From an uncultured Marvinbryantia sp. (GTDB lineage: Bacteria > Bacillota > Clostridia > Lachnospirales > Lachnospiraceae), in assembly GCA_934373455.1 (NCBI GenBank), contig CAKRON010000013.1:1-44398 (forward strand): DNA of 44,398 nucleotides. The letters are read 5' to 3'. The notes beneath the pieces are model-generated. The model worked only from the letters and a program-made list of their open reading frames with translations. It did no database searches and was not told the DNA's origin. Positions 7,886 to 16,282 of the stretch are shown here, in pieces. A program made the translations under genes and the position numbers. Each line of letters starts with the position of its first letter. The stretch's first letter is position 1.

Positions 7886-10800
7886 TCAAATAGTTTTTAT
7901 ATTTTCTGCGCCAAACTTGTCTGATAGTTTTTGAATCAGATTTTCATCTGCCTGAACGGTCCAATTCTCAGACAATCGTTTGATCGCTTTTGGAGATCTT
8001 ACATAAATTACTACTCTGTCTTTTCCATCTGATTCCCGAAGGATATTATACAAAGTTCTCTCATTTTCCTGATACGTGTTCATATCAGGAAATTGTATCC
8101 AGAGTTCTCTGTTCAACTCTTTAAAGTTCTTTATTTTTTCACAGATCAACTTGCTTGGCTTGTCTTCTTCTACAGAAACTCTTCCTGTAATAAACACTTT
8201 TTCTTCTTCCACCAGCTGATTCTTATTCTTTTCATAATCCCTTGGGAACACCACTACTTCCACTGTTCCAAGAAGATCTTCCAGTGTCAGAAACGCCATC
8301 GTCTGATTTGTCCGGGTATACTTGATGGTCTTATCTACAATCATTCCCCCGATTGTCGTTTTCATGCCATCTGTAACTTTTGAACGTCCGGTTTCTTCAT
8401 CCAACGCAAAATCTGACGTCACATTCGTAATGTGTTTTTTCCATATACCTTCATATTTTTCCAGTGGATGTCCGCTGACATAAAAACCAAGTACTTCTTT
8501 CTCGTAAGCAAGAAGCTGTTCTTTTTCATATTCGTCCACGTCCGGCAAAGTGATTTCAAATTCTTTCTTTTGTTCCTCGCCCACAAAATCAAAGAGAGAC
8601 ATCTGCCCGGTCATAGAATTCTTTCTTTCCTGATTCACAGAATCCATAAGCTGGGCGTACACTAGCATAAACTGGTGTCTATTGGCTCCAAAACTGTCAA
8701 ATGCTCCCGATTTGATAAAGTTTTCCACTGTACGCTTATTGATTTCTTTACCAGACAGGCGTTCCATGAAATTTTTCAGAGATGTATATACCCCATTTCG
8801 TTTCCGTTCATCCACGATTGCCGCAATCACCGGTTTTCCTACACTTTTTATTGCAGAAAGGCCATAACGGATGTTGTTGCCATCTACCGTAAATCCACTT
8901 TCTCCCAAATTGATATCCGGCGGAAGAATCTGGATTCCCATTTGCCTGCAGGTCATATGGTACTCCGCCACTTTCGAAGAATTATCGATGACAGACGTCA
9001 TCAGTGCTGCCATAAATTCCACCGGATAATAATACTTCAAATACGCTGTCTGATACGATACCACTGCATAGGCCGCTGCATGAGATTTATTAAAAGCATA
9101 TTTGGCAAAGTCTATCATATCATCGTAAATCTTATTGGCAACTTCTTCAGATATACCATTTTTGATACATCCCGGAACCCCCTCTTCTTCATTTCCATAT
9201 ACAAAGTTCCGGCGTTCTTTTTCCATCACCGCAGCCTTTTTCTTTGACATGGCGCGGCGAAGCAAATCACTTCGTCCAAGCGTATAGCCGCCCAGATCAC
9301 GCACAATCTGCATAACCTGTTCCTGATACACAATACATCCATAGGTTGCTTCCAGAATCGGTTTTAACTGTGGACAGTCATATGTGATACTTTCTGCATG
9401 ATTCTTTCCTTTGATATACTGAGGAATGAAGTCCATTGGACCTGGACGGTATAATGCAATCCCGGCGATGATATCCTCCAGACTTTCCGGTTTCAGCTCC
9501 TTCATAAAGTTTTTCATTCCGGCACTTTCCAGCTGGAACACGCCATCTGTCTTTCCTGTGCTCAAAGATGCCAGAACCTGTGGATCATTGTAATCAATGT
9601 GATCCATATCCAGTACTACACCGGCATTTTGTTCCACAAATTTTACCGCATTCTGAATCACCGTTAAAGTTCGCAGTCCCAGAAAGTCCATCTTTAAAAG
9701 GCCCAGTTCTTCCAACGTTGTCATCGTAAACTGGGTAACCGGTGATCCATCTGATCCAAGTGCCAACGGCACATATTCATCTGCTGCTTTCTGACAGATC
9801 ACCACGCCTGCTGCATGCATGGAGGTATGTCTTGGCAGACCTTCCAGTCTTCTGGACATATCAATCAGACGCTTCATCTGCATATCCTCGTCATACAACT
9901 TCTTCAAGTCTGGATTCATCTTTAACGCTTTATCTATGGTAATATTCAATTCCTGTGGAATCATCTTGGCTACGCTGTCCACCAACGCATACGGGATATC
10001 CATCACACGTCCCACATCGCGGATAACTCCACGGGCAGCCAGGGTACCAAAGGTGACAATCTGCACTACCTTTTCTTTTCCATATTTCCGGACAACATAA
10101 TCAATGACTTCCTGCCTTCTTTCAAAGCAAAAGTCCACGTCAATATCCGGCATGGATACTCGCTCCGGATTCAGGAAACGTTCAAACAGTAAGTTGTATT
10201 TGATCGGGTCCAGTTTCGTAATTCCCAGTGTATAAGAAACCAGACTTCCGGCAGCCGATCCACGCCCCGGTCCTACCATGATATCATGCTCTCTTGCATA
10301 ATGTATAAAATCCCACACAATCAGGAAATAATCCACATAGCCCATTTTCTGAATAATACTTAATTCATAATTCAGTCTTGCTTTTAATTCTTCTGCCTGC
10401 TCCTCGCTGTAGCGCTCGGCAAGTCCGTCAAAACATAATTTATTTAAATATTCCCATGATGTATATCCATCCGGAACATCGAATTTTGGCAATTTTGTTA
10501 CGCCAAATTCAATCTCCACATGACATCGATCTGCTATTTTCTGTGTATTTTCTAATGCCTGCAGTGCATACGGAAATAGCTGTGCCATTTCTTCCGGCGA
10601 TTTTACATAATATTGTCCGCCTTCATAGCGCATGCGGTCTTCATCATCCAGCTTTTTGCCGGTCTGAATACATAGAAGAATATCATGAGAATCTGCATCT
10701 TCTGCATAAGTATAATGCACATCATTCGTGGCAACCAGTTCAATTCCAGTCTCTCTGCTCAGCCGCAATAACTGCTGATTCACCAGTTTCTGTTCCGGAA

Positions 10801-11338
10801 TTCCATGATCCTGCAATTCCAGAAAATAGTTCCCTTTTCCAAAAATCTGTTCATGTTCCAGTGCTGCTTTTTTTGCTTCTTCATAAAGACCTCTTGCCAG
10901 ATACTTCTGCACTTCTCCTGCAAGACACGCACTTAATGCAATAATACCTTCATGGTATTCTTCCAGAACCGAGCGGTCCACACGGGGTTTATAATAGTAT
11001 CCTTCTGTATATCCAATCGATACGATCTTCATCAGATTACTGTATCCCTTATTATTCTCTGCTAAAAGAACCAGATGATAATACCGGTCATCTCCACTGG
11101 ATTTTTCTCTGTCAAACCTGGATCCAGGAGCCACATAAACCTCACATCCGAGAATCGGATTAATTCCTTCTGCCCTTGCGGCCCGATAAAAATCAATCAC
11201 TCCAAACATCACTCCATGATCTGTAATGGCTGCGCTGTTCATTCCAAGTTCTTTCACTCTGCTTACATATTCTTTTATCTTATTGGAGCCGTCCAGCAGA
11301 CTGTACTCCGTATGCACATGCAAATGTGTAAAATTCAA
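7886..11338 (-). CDS. dnaE: DNA polymerase III alpha subunit, DnaE type
   Basis: Replicative DNA polymerase of the C family, 1150 residues. An N-terminal PHP domain (HLHVHTEYSLLDG at 5-17, with the metal-binding His pair) is followed by the palm, with GPGRGSAAGSLV at 356-367 and PDIDVDF at 397-403 holding catalytic Asp residues. Then come the fingers and the HhH region. A QMSLFDF segment near residue 930 looks like the beta-clamp-binding motif, and an OB fold lies around 1000-1080. In Firmicutes DnaE extends the RNA primer for PolC. The start is a TTG with GAGG eight bases upstream; translating from it gives the conserved MNFTHLHVHTEYSLLDG start. The pairing with pfkA downstream is common in Clostridia. 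Confidence 0.97.
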   Translation of the reverse strand: MNFTHLHVHTEYSLLDGSNKIKEYVSRVKELGMNSAAITDHGVMFGVIDFYRAARAEGINPILGCEVYVAPGSRFDREKSSGDDRYYHLVLLAENNKGYSNLMKIVSIGYTEGYYYKPRVDRSVLEEYHEGIIALSACLAGEVQKYLARGLYEEAKKAALEHEQIFGKGNYFLELQDHGIPEQKLVNQQLLRLSRETGIELVATNDVHYTYAEDADSHDILLCIQTGKKLDDEDRMRYEGGQYYVKSPEEMAQLFPYALQALENTQKIADRCHVEIEFGVTKLPKFDVPDGYTSWEYLNKLCFDGLAERYSEEQAEELKARLNYELSIIQKMGYVDYFLIVWDFIHYAREHDIMVGPGRGSAAGSLVSYTLGITKLDPIKYNLLFERFLNPERVSMPDIDVDFCFERRQEVIDYVVRKYGKEKVVQIVTFGTLAARGVIRDVGRVMDIPYALVDSVAKMIPQELNITIDKALKMNPDLKKLYDEDMQMKRLIDMSRRLEGLPRHTSMHAAGVVICQKAADEYVPLALGSDGSPVTQFTMTTLEELGLLKMDFLGLRTLTVIQNAVKFVEQNAGVVLDMDHIDYNDPQVLASLSTGKTDGVFQLESAGMKNFMKELKPESLEDIIAGIALYRPGPMDFIPQYIKGKNHAESITYDCPQLKPILEATYGCIVYQEQVMQIVRDLGGYTLGRSDLLRRAMSKKKAAVMEKERRNFVYGNEEEGVPGCIKNGISEEVANKIYDDMIDFAKYAFNKSHAAAYAVVSYQTAYLKYYYPVEFMAALMTSVIDNSSKVAEYHMTCRQMGIQILPPDINLGESGFTVDGNNIRYGLSAIKSVGKPVIAAIVDERKRNGVYTSLKNFMERLSGKEINKRTVENFIKSGAFDSFGANRHQFMLVYAQLMDSVNQERKNSMTGQMSLFDFVGEEQKKEFEITLPDVDEYEKEQLLAYEKEVLGFYVSGHPLEKYEGIWKKHITNVTSDFALDEETGRSKVTDGMKTTIGGMIVDKTIKYTRTNQTMAFLTLEDLLGTVEVVVFPRDYEKNKNQLVEEEKVFITGRVSVEEDKPSKLICEKIKNFKELNRELWIQFPDMNTYQENERTLYNILRESDGKDRVVIYVRSPKAIKRLSENWTVQADENLIQKLSDKFGAENIKTI

Positions 11339-11371
11339 AATTGAAACCTCATTTCTTATTTAGGAATTAAA

Positions 11372-11422
11372 AAAGACCGTTGTAAAATGTCTTTTTAAGT
11401 ATAACATTTTACAACGGTCTTT
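11372..11422 (-). terminator. intrinsic terminator of the HPr-like gene
   Basis: Arms at 11404-11422 and 11372-11390 form a perfect 19-bp stem (AAAGACCGTTGTAAAATGT and its complement) followed on the minus strand by TTTTTT. It separates the HPr-like gene from dnaE and is exceptionally long and stable. Confidence 0.9.
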
Positions 11423-11453
11423 GACAGTCCAATTTTATATGTATATCTGTAAA

Positions 11454-11687
11454 TTAGCCATTGATCATGAAATTGATCAGTTTATCTACATCTTCTTTTT
11501 CGTATGCGATTACTTCCATCTCTGGAATCTCACCATTAGAGAAAATGTTTGCCAGAGAAACATACTGGCACAGTTTAGACTTCAGATTCAGTCTGTCGCC
11601 TTCGCCTGTTACTAATTCAACCTTTCCTTTGCAGCTATCAATTACTTCAAAAAACTTATTAATATCTGTAATATTCTGTACCTTCAT
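11454..11687 (-). CDS. HPr-like protein without the phosphorylatable His
   Basis: A 77-residue protein. It resembles the PTS phosphocarrier HPr: the segment GDRLNLKSKLCQYVSL at 30-45 matches the HPr block around the regulatory Ser (NAKSIMxxMSL), here Ser37, and the last part fits the HPr C-terminal helix. The N-terminal catalytic His of HPr is missing; in fact the protein contains no His at all. It therefore cannot carry phosphate in sugar transport and would be closest in logic to Crh of Bacillus, a regulatory HPr paralogue with Ser only. It is monocistronic, with a strong Shine-Dalgarno (AAAGGAG) and a long terminator. A small hairpin ACCGCG/CGCGGT sits just before the ribosome-binding site. 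Confidence 0.75.
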   Translation of the reverse strand: MKVQNITDINKFFEVIDSCKGKVELVTGEGDRLNLKSKLCQYVSLANIFSNGEIPEMEVIAYEKEDVDKLINFMING

Positions 11688-11836
11688 CTTATACTCCTTT
11701 CACCGCGTCATCCTTCGCGGTCACTCTTTTAATCTCTTTCTTCGTTACAACCATACTATATGCTTTTTAAGCAGAAATTACAAGTGGTTTTCTTGCTTTC
11801 TCCCTTATGCCTATTAGTTTAGAATCTGTACTTTGA

Positions 11837-12208
11837 CTATTTTATAGCAATTGCCTCAATCTCCAGCATTACATCCTTCGGAAGTCGTGCAACTTCCACA
11901 CAGGAACGTGCCGGATAGGTGCCTGTAAAGTATTCAGCATAGATCTCATTGATCTTTCCGAAATCTTCCATATTCTTAATAAATACGGTTGTCTTTATAA
12001 CTTTTTCAATTGAAGATCCTGCTTCTGCAAGAAGATTCGTGAGATTGGTAAGTGCCTGCTTAGCCTGCGCCTCTACTCCTTCCGGAATCTCTCCTGTTGC
12101 AGGATTCACCGGAATCTGACCGGATGCATATACCATTCCATTTACTTCAATTGCCTGTGAATATGGTCCGATCGCTGCCGGTGCCTTGTCTGTACTAATT
12201 ACTTTCAT
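11837..12208 (-). CDS. ridA: RidA/YjgF-family 2-iminopropanoate deaminase
   Basis: Hydrolyses reactive enamine/imine intermediates released by PLP enzymes such as threonine dehydratase. The 123-residue length is typical. Characteristic segments are the N-terminal TDKAPAAIGPYSQAI, VYASGQIPVNPATGE, QAKQALTNLTNLL and the C-terminal RSCVEVARLPKDVMLEIEAIA, which carries the conserved Arg and Glu of the active site. It starts at an ATG after GGAGGAAAAAG, 22 bp after the CvfB-type gene. Confidence 0.95.
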   Translation of the reverse strand: MKVISTDKAPAAIGPYSQAIEVNGMVYASGQIPVNPATGEIPEGVEAQAKQALTNLTNLLAEAGSSIEKVIKTTVFIKNMEDFGKINEIYAEYFTGTYPARSCVEVARLPKDVMLEIEAIAIK

Positions 12209-12230
12209 GTCTTTTTCCTCCCTGATATGA

Positions 12231-13067
12231 TTATTTTATCTTTCGTATTGCACGTTCTGTAATCTCAATACGACCTTCTTTTAACAAATGGCCTACCGCA
12301 CGTTTGAATGCATTTTTACTTAATCCCATCTCTCTTTTGATAACTTCCGGAGATGCTTTATCTGTAAATGGCAACACGCCTGAAAATTCTTCAATTGCCA
12401 GCATAACTGCTTCTGCATCTTCATTGATCTGAAGATATGCTTTTTCTCTTGATGACAGATCCAGCTTGCCATCCTCTTTCACACCTGTCACTCTGGCTTC
12501 TACTTTATCTCCGATCTGATATCTTCCCGCTGCTTCTTTCTGCGGAATCAATCCGGAATACCGATTGTCAACTGCCACAAATACACCAAAGCGTTCACTG
12601 ATCTGATAAATGGTTCCTTTTACATGATCATCTTTTTTATATGGGGAATCTGTCTGAAGATACTCATATACATTCATAGTTGCACACAGACGGCTGCTTT
12701 TATCTACATATAATGCCACCAGACATTCTTCACCTTCCCGCACTCTTCTGGTCTGCTGCTTAAATGGAAGAAGAAGATCCTTTTCCAGTCCCCAGTCCAG
12801 AAATGCTCCGATTTTTGCCACTTCTTTCACTCTTAACATGCTGACCTGACCAAGTTCTATCTTCGGCTGTCTGGTTGTTGCAATCAGACGGTCTTTGGAA
12901 TCTTTATATAAAAAGACATCCAGTTCATCTCCGATGACTGCCTGCTGCGGTACTTCTTTTTTCGGAAGAAGCACTCGTTCTTCTGCTTCTTCAGTGTCTG
13001 ACAGATATACTCCAAAGTCTGTCTTTTTCACAATCTTCAGTACCTGTCTTTTTCCCAATTCTAACAT
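12231..13067 (-). CDS. CvfB-family S1-like RNA-binding regulatory protein
   Basis: A 278-residue protein of the CvfB/YitL family: three S1-type beta-barrel domains (about 1-65, 66-140 and 145-215) followed by a winged-helix domain in the last 65 residues. The third S1 unit shows the typical start DHVKGTIYQISERFGVFVAVDN, and the C-terminal part EVIKREMGLSKNAFKRAVGHLLKEGRIEI is the winged helix. In Staphylococcus CvfB binds RNA and affects virulence gene expression. Here it is sandwiched between a thioesterase (13 bp upstream) and ridA, so it is probably cotranscribed. Start ATG after AGGTGA. Confidence 0.9.
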   Translation of the reverse strand: MLELGKRQVLKIVKKTDFGVYLSDTEEAEERVLLPKKEVPQQAVIGDELDVFLYKDSKDRLIATTRQPKIELGQVSMLRVKEVAKIGAFLDWGLEKDLLLPFKQQTRRVREGEECLVALYVDKSSRLCATMNVYEYLQTDSPYKKDDHVKGTIYQISERFGVFVAVDNRYSGLIPQKEAAGRYQIGDKVEARVTGVKEDGKLDLSSREKAYLQINEDAEAVMLAIEEFSGVLPFTDKASPEVIKREMGLSKNAFKRAVGHLLKEGRIEITERAIRKIK

Positions 13068-13080
13068 ATTTTCACCTAAT

Positions 13081-13800
13081 CTATCTTTCTTCTTTCCTTT
13101 TAAATTCTACAATTGCATAAGATTTTTCTTCCGGGCTGCGCAGATCTACAATGATACGATTCTCTTCTCTGCAGACCACCGGATGTATCATATCTCCAAG
13201 CACTGCCTGATTCTTATATTCAGCTCTTACCCTTTCCAGTCTCCATTCCTTCGGCAGATACTCCTGCGCCATGTCAACATACTGTGCATTATTCACATGA
13301 TGATTGGTATCTAAATGATGTCGGCACACCTTAAACGGTACCTCCTGTATGCCGCCTTCCGGAACTTTGATCTTCCTGGACGTTGCTTCTATCTCCAATG
13401 CCGGTTCGATCGGATATCTTTCCTGTACCTCTTTATTCACCCTTACCGGATGTCCTGACTTCAGATCCACGTAAATCCACAGAGAATTCGCCAGAGCAAT
13501 TCTCTGTCCTGCTTCATCCAACATACAGTAATTTCGTTCTCCCTGAAATCCTTTAAATGCATGTGCCCAGGTCTGTATCGCAACGCGTTCACCAAGAACC
13601 GGAAATCTTTCTACTTCTATCTGCCAATATGCCAGCACCCATACTCTTTCATTGGCATACATGGCATCCAGACCATTTCCCAGCTCCTCGGACTGAAAAG
13701 TACTACAGTCCTGAAAATAATTAATCAACCCCGGCAGGGTCAGCTTCTGATCTTCTCCTATTTCACTGTAACGTATACGGCTCTGAAACTGATATGGCAT
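13081..13800 (-). CDS. acyl-ACP thioesterase
   Basis: Releases fatty acids from acyl carrier protein in the cytosol. At 239 residues it has the double hot-dog layout of bacterial FatA/B-like enzymes. The first half holds YSEIGEDQKLTLPGLINYFQD and the segment VWVLAYWQIEVERFP. The second half holds HHLDTNHHVNNAQYVDMA, the Asn/His active-site motif of this family. It begins with an ATG after AAGGAGA and heads a unit with the CvfB-type gene. No fatty acid synthesis genes are nearby. Confidence 0.9.
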   Translation of the reverse strand: MPYQFQSRIRYSEIGEDQKLTLPGLINYFQDCSTFQSEELGNGLDAMYANERVWVLAYWQIEVERFPVLGERVAIQTWAHAFKGFQGERNYCMLDEAGQRIALANSLWIYVDLKSGHPVRVNKEVQERYPIEPALEIEATSRKIKVPEGGIQEVPFKVCRHHLDTNHHVNNAQYVDMAQEYLPKEWRLERVRAEYKNQAVLGDMIHPVVCREENRIIVDLRSPEEKSYAIVEFKRKEER

Positions 13801-13888
13801 ATGTATCTCCTTATGAATTTAACCTGTTGTCATCACATGGATTATAACAAAAAATAAAGTGTATGCAAAGTGAATTTTTAGAAAAAAA

Positions 13889-13914
13889 AAGAGATGCTCA
13901 ACCGAGTATCTCTT
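13889..13914 (-). terminator. terminator of tRNA-Gln
   Basis: On the minus strand AAGAGATACTC, loop GGTT, GAGCATCTCTT then a long T-run. It lies just downstream of the tRNA 3' end. Confidence 0.85.
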
Positions 13915-13920
13915 AAAAGC

Positions 13921-13991
13921 TGGGCTACAAGGATTCGAACCTTGAAATGACGGAGTCAGAGTCCGTTGCCTTACCATTTGGCGATAGCCCA
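13921..13991 (-). tRNA. tRNA-Gln, anticodon CTG
   Basis: Reading the minus strand, the acceptor arms TGGGCTA and TAGCCCA pair. The D-arm starts GCCAAATGGTAAGGC, and the anticodon stem ACGGA/TCCGT encloses loop CTCTGAC with anticodon CTG. The T-arm contains GGTTCGAATCC. The 71-base body matches bacterial tRNA-Gln closely; CCA is not encoded. A single-copy tRNA unit with a promoter (TTGCTT, TATAGA) upstream and its own terminator. Confidence 0.95.
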
Positions 13992-14087
13992 ATATCACAA
14001 CACAATGTATTCTATAACAACTTTTTCAAAAAAGCAAGTACTTTTTTTATTTTTTTGAAATTTTTTTACTAAATATTTTTATATTAC

Positions 14088-14116
14088 TTGCTTATCTATG
14101 TTTTTAATGCTATAAT
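14088..14116 (+). promoter_or_regulatory. promoter of the folate operon
   Basis: TTGCTT at 14088-14093 and a perfect TATAAT at 14111-14116 with a 17-bp spacer. The transcript would start near 14123, about 25 bases before the riboswitch aptamer. Confidence 0.8.
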
Positions 14117-14147
14117 CCTTGCATCTAATAAATAATGCATAAGCTAT

Positions 14148-14250
14148 CATGCAAAATAGGATTTCATGCGTCAAGTGTTCCGTGGATGGGGAGTTGCCAT
14201 AGAAACGAAAAGCTCGTCTTACGATATGAAGTCCGCACCCGTTGCAACAC
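14148..14250 (+). promoter_or_regulatory. tetrahydrofolate (THF) riboswitch aptamer
   Basis: The segment before folE folds like the class I THF riboswitch. P1 pairs TGCAA (14150-14154) with TTGCA (14242-14246). P2 pairs GGATTTCAT (14159-14167) with ATGAAGTCC (14226-14234). Directly after the P2 5' strand comes GCGTCAAGTG, matching the conserved GCGUUAAGUG of this class. A P3 hairpin has a loop beginning ATGGGG, and it is followed by ACGAA, again a conserved block. GGG in the P3 loop can pair with CCC at 14238-14240 as the pseudoknot. Position upstream of folE agrees with the known regulon of this riboswitch. Confidence 0.85.
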
Positions 14251-14261
14251 ATAGATGCCAT

Positions 14262-14327
14262 ACATCTTGATTGTGAAGGGATCAGTAACTTATTGTAACT
14301 TTATTTCTTAATCAGGATGTTTTTTTT
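14262..14327 (+). terminator. riboswitch expression platform: intrinsic terminator
   Basis: ACATCTTGATT (14262-14272) pairs with AATCAGGATGT (14310-14320), 11 bp with one G-U pair, followed by eight T. An upstream hairpin AGATG/CATCT (14253-14257 with 14264-14268) would compete for the 5' arm. The 3' arm can also pair with AACATCCTGAT at 14353-14363 further downstream, next to the folE ribosome-binding site. Confidence 0.75.
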
Positions 14328-14394
14328 ATGCCGTTTTTTCAAATCTCATGGGAACATCCTGATGTATACAATTTCAGGAGGTTTACCAATCACT

Positions 14395-14952
14395 ATGATG
14401 GATCACGAAAAAATTAAAGAAGGTGTCCGCCTTATGCTGGAGGGCATCGGTGAAGATATTAACAGAGAAGGACTGCTGGATACCCCGGATCGTATCGCCA
14501 GAATGTGCGAACAGATCTATGGCGGACTCTATGAAGATGCAGCCGAACATCTTTCCAAACAATTCCACGCAACAAATAATAATATCGTATTAGAAAAGGA
14601 TATTACTTTCTATTCTACCTGCGAACATCACTTACTCCCATTTTACGGAAAAGCACACGTTGCTTATATCCCAGATCAGCGTGTTGCAGGTTTAAGTAAA
14701 CTGGCCAGAACTGTAGAAGTATTTGCACGCAGACCACAGATTCAGGAAAATCTGACTGCACAGATCGCAGATGCTCTCGAAGAACATCTGCAGCCAAAGG
14801 GTGTCATGGTTATGATCGAAGCGGAACATATGTGTATGACCATGCGCGGGGTACAAAAACCAGGCAGCAAAACAGTTACTACGATCGTTCGCGGTGCATT
14901 CGCTGAAGACTTTACACTTCAGCAGACATTCCTGCAGATGGTGAAAGGTTAA
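14395..14952 (+). CDS. folE: GTP cyclohydrolase I
   Basis: Converts GTP to 7,8-dihydroneopterin triphosphate, the first step of folate synthesis. About 185 residues from the ATG at 14395, close to the 190 of Bacillus FolE (MtrA). [37 protein letters not shown] (zinc-binding Cys and His-His) and [15 protein letters not shown] with HMCMTMRG (third zinc Cys) are all present. The frame is open further upstream, but that part overlaps the leader structure; the AGGAGG at 14376-14381 supports the ATG at 14395 or 14398, with a rather long spacing of 13-16 bases. First gene of the operon controlled by the THF riboswitch. Confidence 0.95.
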   Translation: MMDHEKIKEGVRLMLEGIGEDINREGLLDTPDRIARMCEQIYGGLYEDAAEHLSKQFHATNNNIVLEKDITFYSTCEHHLLPFYGKAHVAYIPDQRVAGLSKLARTVEVFARRPQIQENLTAQIADALEEHLQPKGVMVMIEAEHMCMTMRGVQKPGSKTVTTIVRGAFAEDFTLQQTFLQMVKG

Positions 14953-14958
14953 TATCCT

Positions 14959-15441
14959 ATGAAATCTATTCAGGCTATTTTTTCTCACCCACTTTATCAG
15001 GAACAGTTTTCCCTTTTGTCTGAAGCAGAAAAGGATCGTATTTTCTGCCGACATACCATAGAGCACTTTCTTGATGTTGCGAGACTGATGTACCTGTACA
15101 ATCTGGAAGAACAGGCCGGTCTGAAGAAAGAACTGATCTATGCGGCAGCACTCCTTCACGATATCGGGCGCTACGAACAGATCAGTCTCGGTACCCCACA
15201 TGATATTGCCAGTGCCAGAATGGCCGAGGAGATCTTACATGACTGTAATTTTTCCGATCAGGATATTCATCTGATACAGGATGCTATTTTGCATCATCGC
15301 GGCAATAGCGAAAGTGGAGAAACCATGCTGGCTCATTATCTTTACCGGGCCGATAAGCAGTCACGCAATTGCTTCTGCTGCCCTTCCTGTAAGGAATGTA
15401 ATTGGCCAAAAGATAAGAAAAATCTGGAAATTAACTATTAA
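14959..15441 (+). CDS. HD-domain phosphohydrolase in the folate operon
   Basis: A 160-residue HD-superfamily metal-dependent hydrolase. RHTIEHFLDVARLM (about residues 31-44) holds the first metal His, LLHDIGRYEQ (about 69-78) the HD pair, and TPHDIASARMAEEIL and HHRGNSES the further conserved positions. It starts 6 bp after folE and precedes folP, so it is expressed with the folate genes. The pathway step between FolE and FolB, dephosphorylation of dihydroneopterin triphosphate, has no dedicated Nudix (FolQ-like) gene here, which makes this protein a candidate for it; that is inference. The C-terminus has an unusual cluster of four Cys in about 25 residues. Confidence 0.85.
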   Translation: MKSIQAIFSHPLYQEQFSLLSEAEKDRIFCRHTIEHFLDVARLMYLYNLEEQAGLKKELIYAAALLHDIGRYEQISLGTPHDIASARMAEEILHDCNFSDQDIHLIQDAILHHRGNSESGETMLAHYLYRADKQSRNCFCCPSCKECNWPKDKKNLEINY

Positions 15442-15460
15442 TTTAAGGGAGTTTTTAATC

Positions 15461-16267
15461 ATGAAAATCGGAAATCGCGAATTTGATACCAAAAATGAAA
15501 CATATATTATGGGAATTCTGAACGTCACACCGGATTCTTTTTCTGACGGTGGATGTTTTAATCATTTGGACGATGCTCTGCGCCACGCAGAAGCTATGAT
15601 CGCTGACGGTGCTGACATCGTAGATATCGGTGGCGAGTCCACACGGCCTGGACATACTGTAATTTCTGATGAAGAAGAAATTGCCCGTGTCACTCCGATC
15701 ATCGAAGCGGTAAAATCCCGTTTTGATGTTCCTGTATCTATCGACACTTATAAAGGAAACGTGGCAGAAGCCGCTCTTCAGGCCGGTGCTGATCTGGTGA
15801 ATGATATCTGGGGCTTCAAGGCTGATTACAAAACTGCAGAAATGACTGCAAAATATAATGCTGCCTGCTGTCTGATGCACAACCGTCACGAAACTGTCTA
15901 CAATCATTTTCTGGAGGATCTGGTCAATGATATGAAAGAATCTGTTGCCATTGCCAGAAAAGCAGGCGTTGCTGATGAGAAGATCATGCTGGATCCTGGT
16001 GTTGGATTCGGTAAAACTTACGAGATGAATCTGGAAGCTATCAATCATGTGGATGTGCTGCTTCCTCTTGGTTTCCCGGTTCTTCTGGGTACTTCCAGAA
16101 AATCTGTTATCGGTAATACACTGAACCTTCCGGTGGATCAGCGTGTGGAAGGTACTCTTTCCACCACCGTTATCGGTATGCTGCGCGGATGTGCTTTTGT
16201 CCGCGTTCATGATATCAAAGAAAATAAACGTATCATTGATATGACAAAAGCTATTTTAAATGCATAA
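15461..16267 (+). CDS. folP: dihydropteroate synthase
   Basis: Joins 6-hydroxymethyl-dihydropterin pyrophosphate and p-aminobenzoate to dihydropteroate; the sulfonamide target. 268 residues. ILNVTPDSFSDGG near residues 19-31, DIGGESTRPG near 60-69, VSIDTYK and the LDPGVGFGKT segment are all family signatures of the TIM barrel, and TSRKSVI carries the C-terminal Ser/Arg/Lys phosphate site. The open frame extends far upstream into the HD gene, but AAGGGA eight to twelve bases before the ATG at 15461 and the alignment with FolP define the start. Confidence 0.95.
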   Translation: MKIGNREFDTKNETYIMGILNVTPDSFSDGGCFNHLDDALRHAEAMIADGADIVDIGGESTRPGHTVISDEEEIARVTPIIEAVKSRFDVPVSIDTYKGNVAEAALQAGADLVNDIWGFKADYKTAEMTAKYNAACCLMHNRHETVYNHFLEDLVNDMKESVAIARKAGVADEKIMLDPGVGFGKTYEMNLEAINHVDVLLPLGFPVLLGTSRKSVIGNTLNLPVDQRVEGTLSTTVIGMLRGCAFVRVHDIKENKRIIDMTKAILNA

Positions 16268-16282
16268 TTGAGGAATTAATTT

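Noticed and set aside
14079..14261. 60-codon minus-strand frame upstream of folE
   Set aside because: Overlaps the fol promoter and THF aptamer; no ribosome-binding site.
15455..16210. 251-codon minus-strand frame opposite folP
   Set aside because: Shadow of folP; composition and lack of start signals argue against coding.
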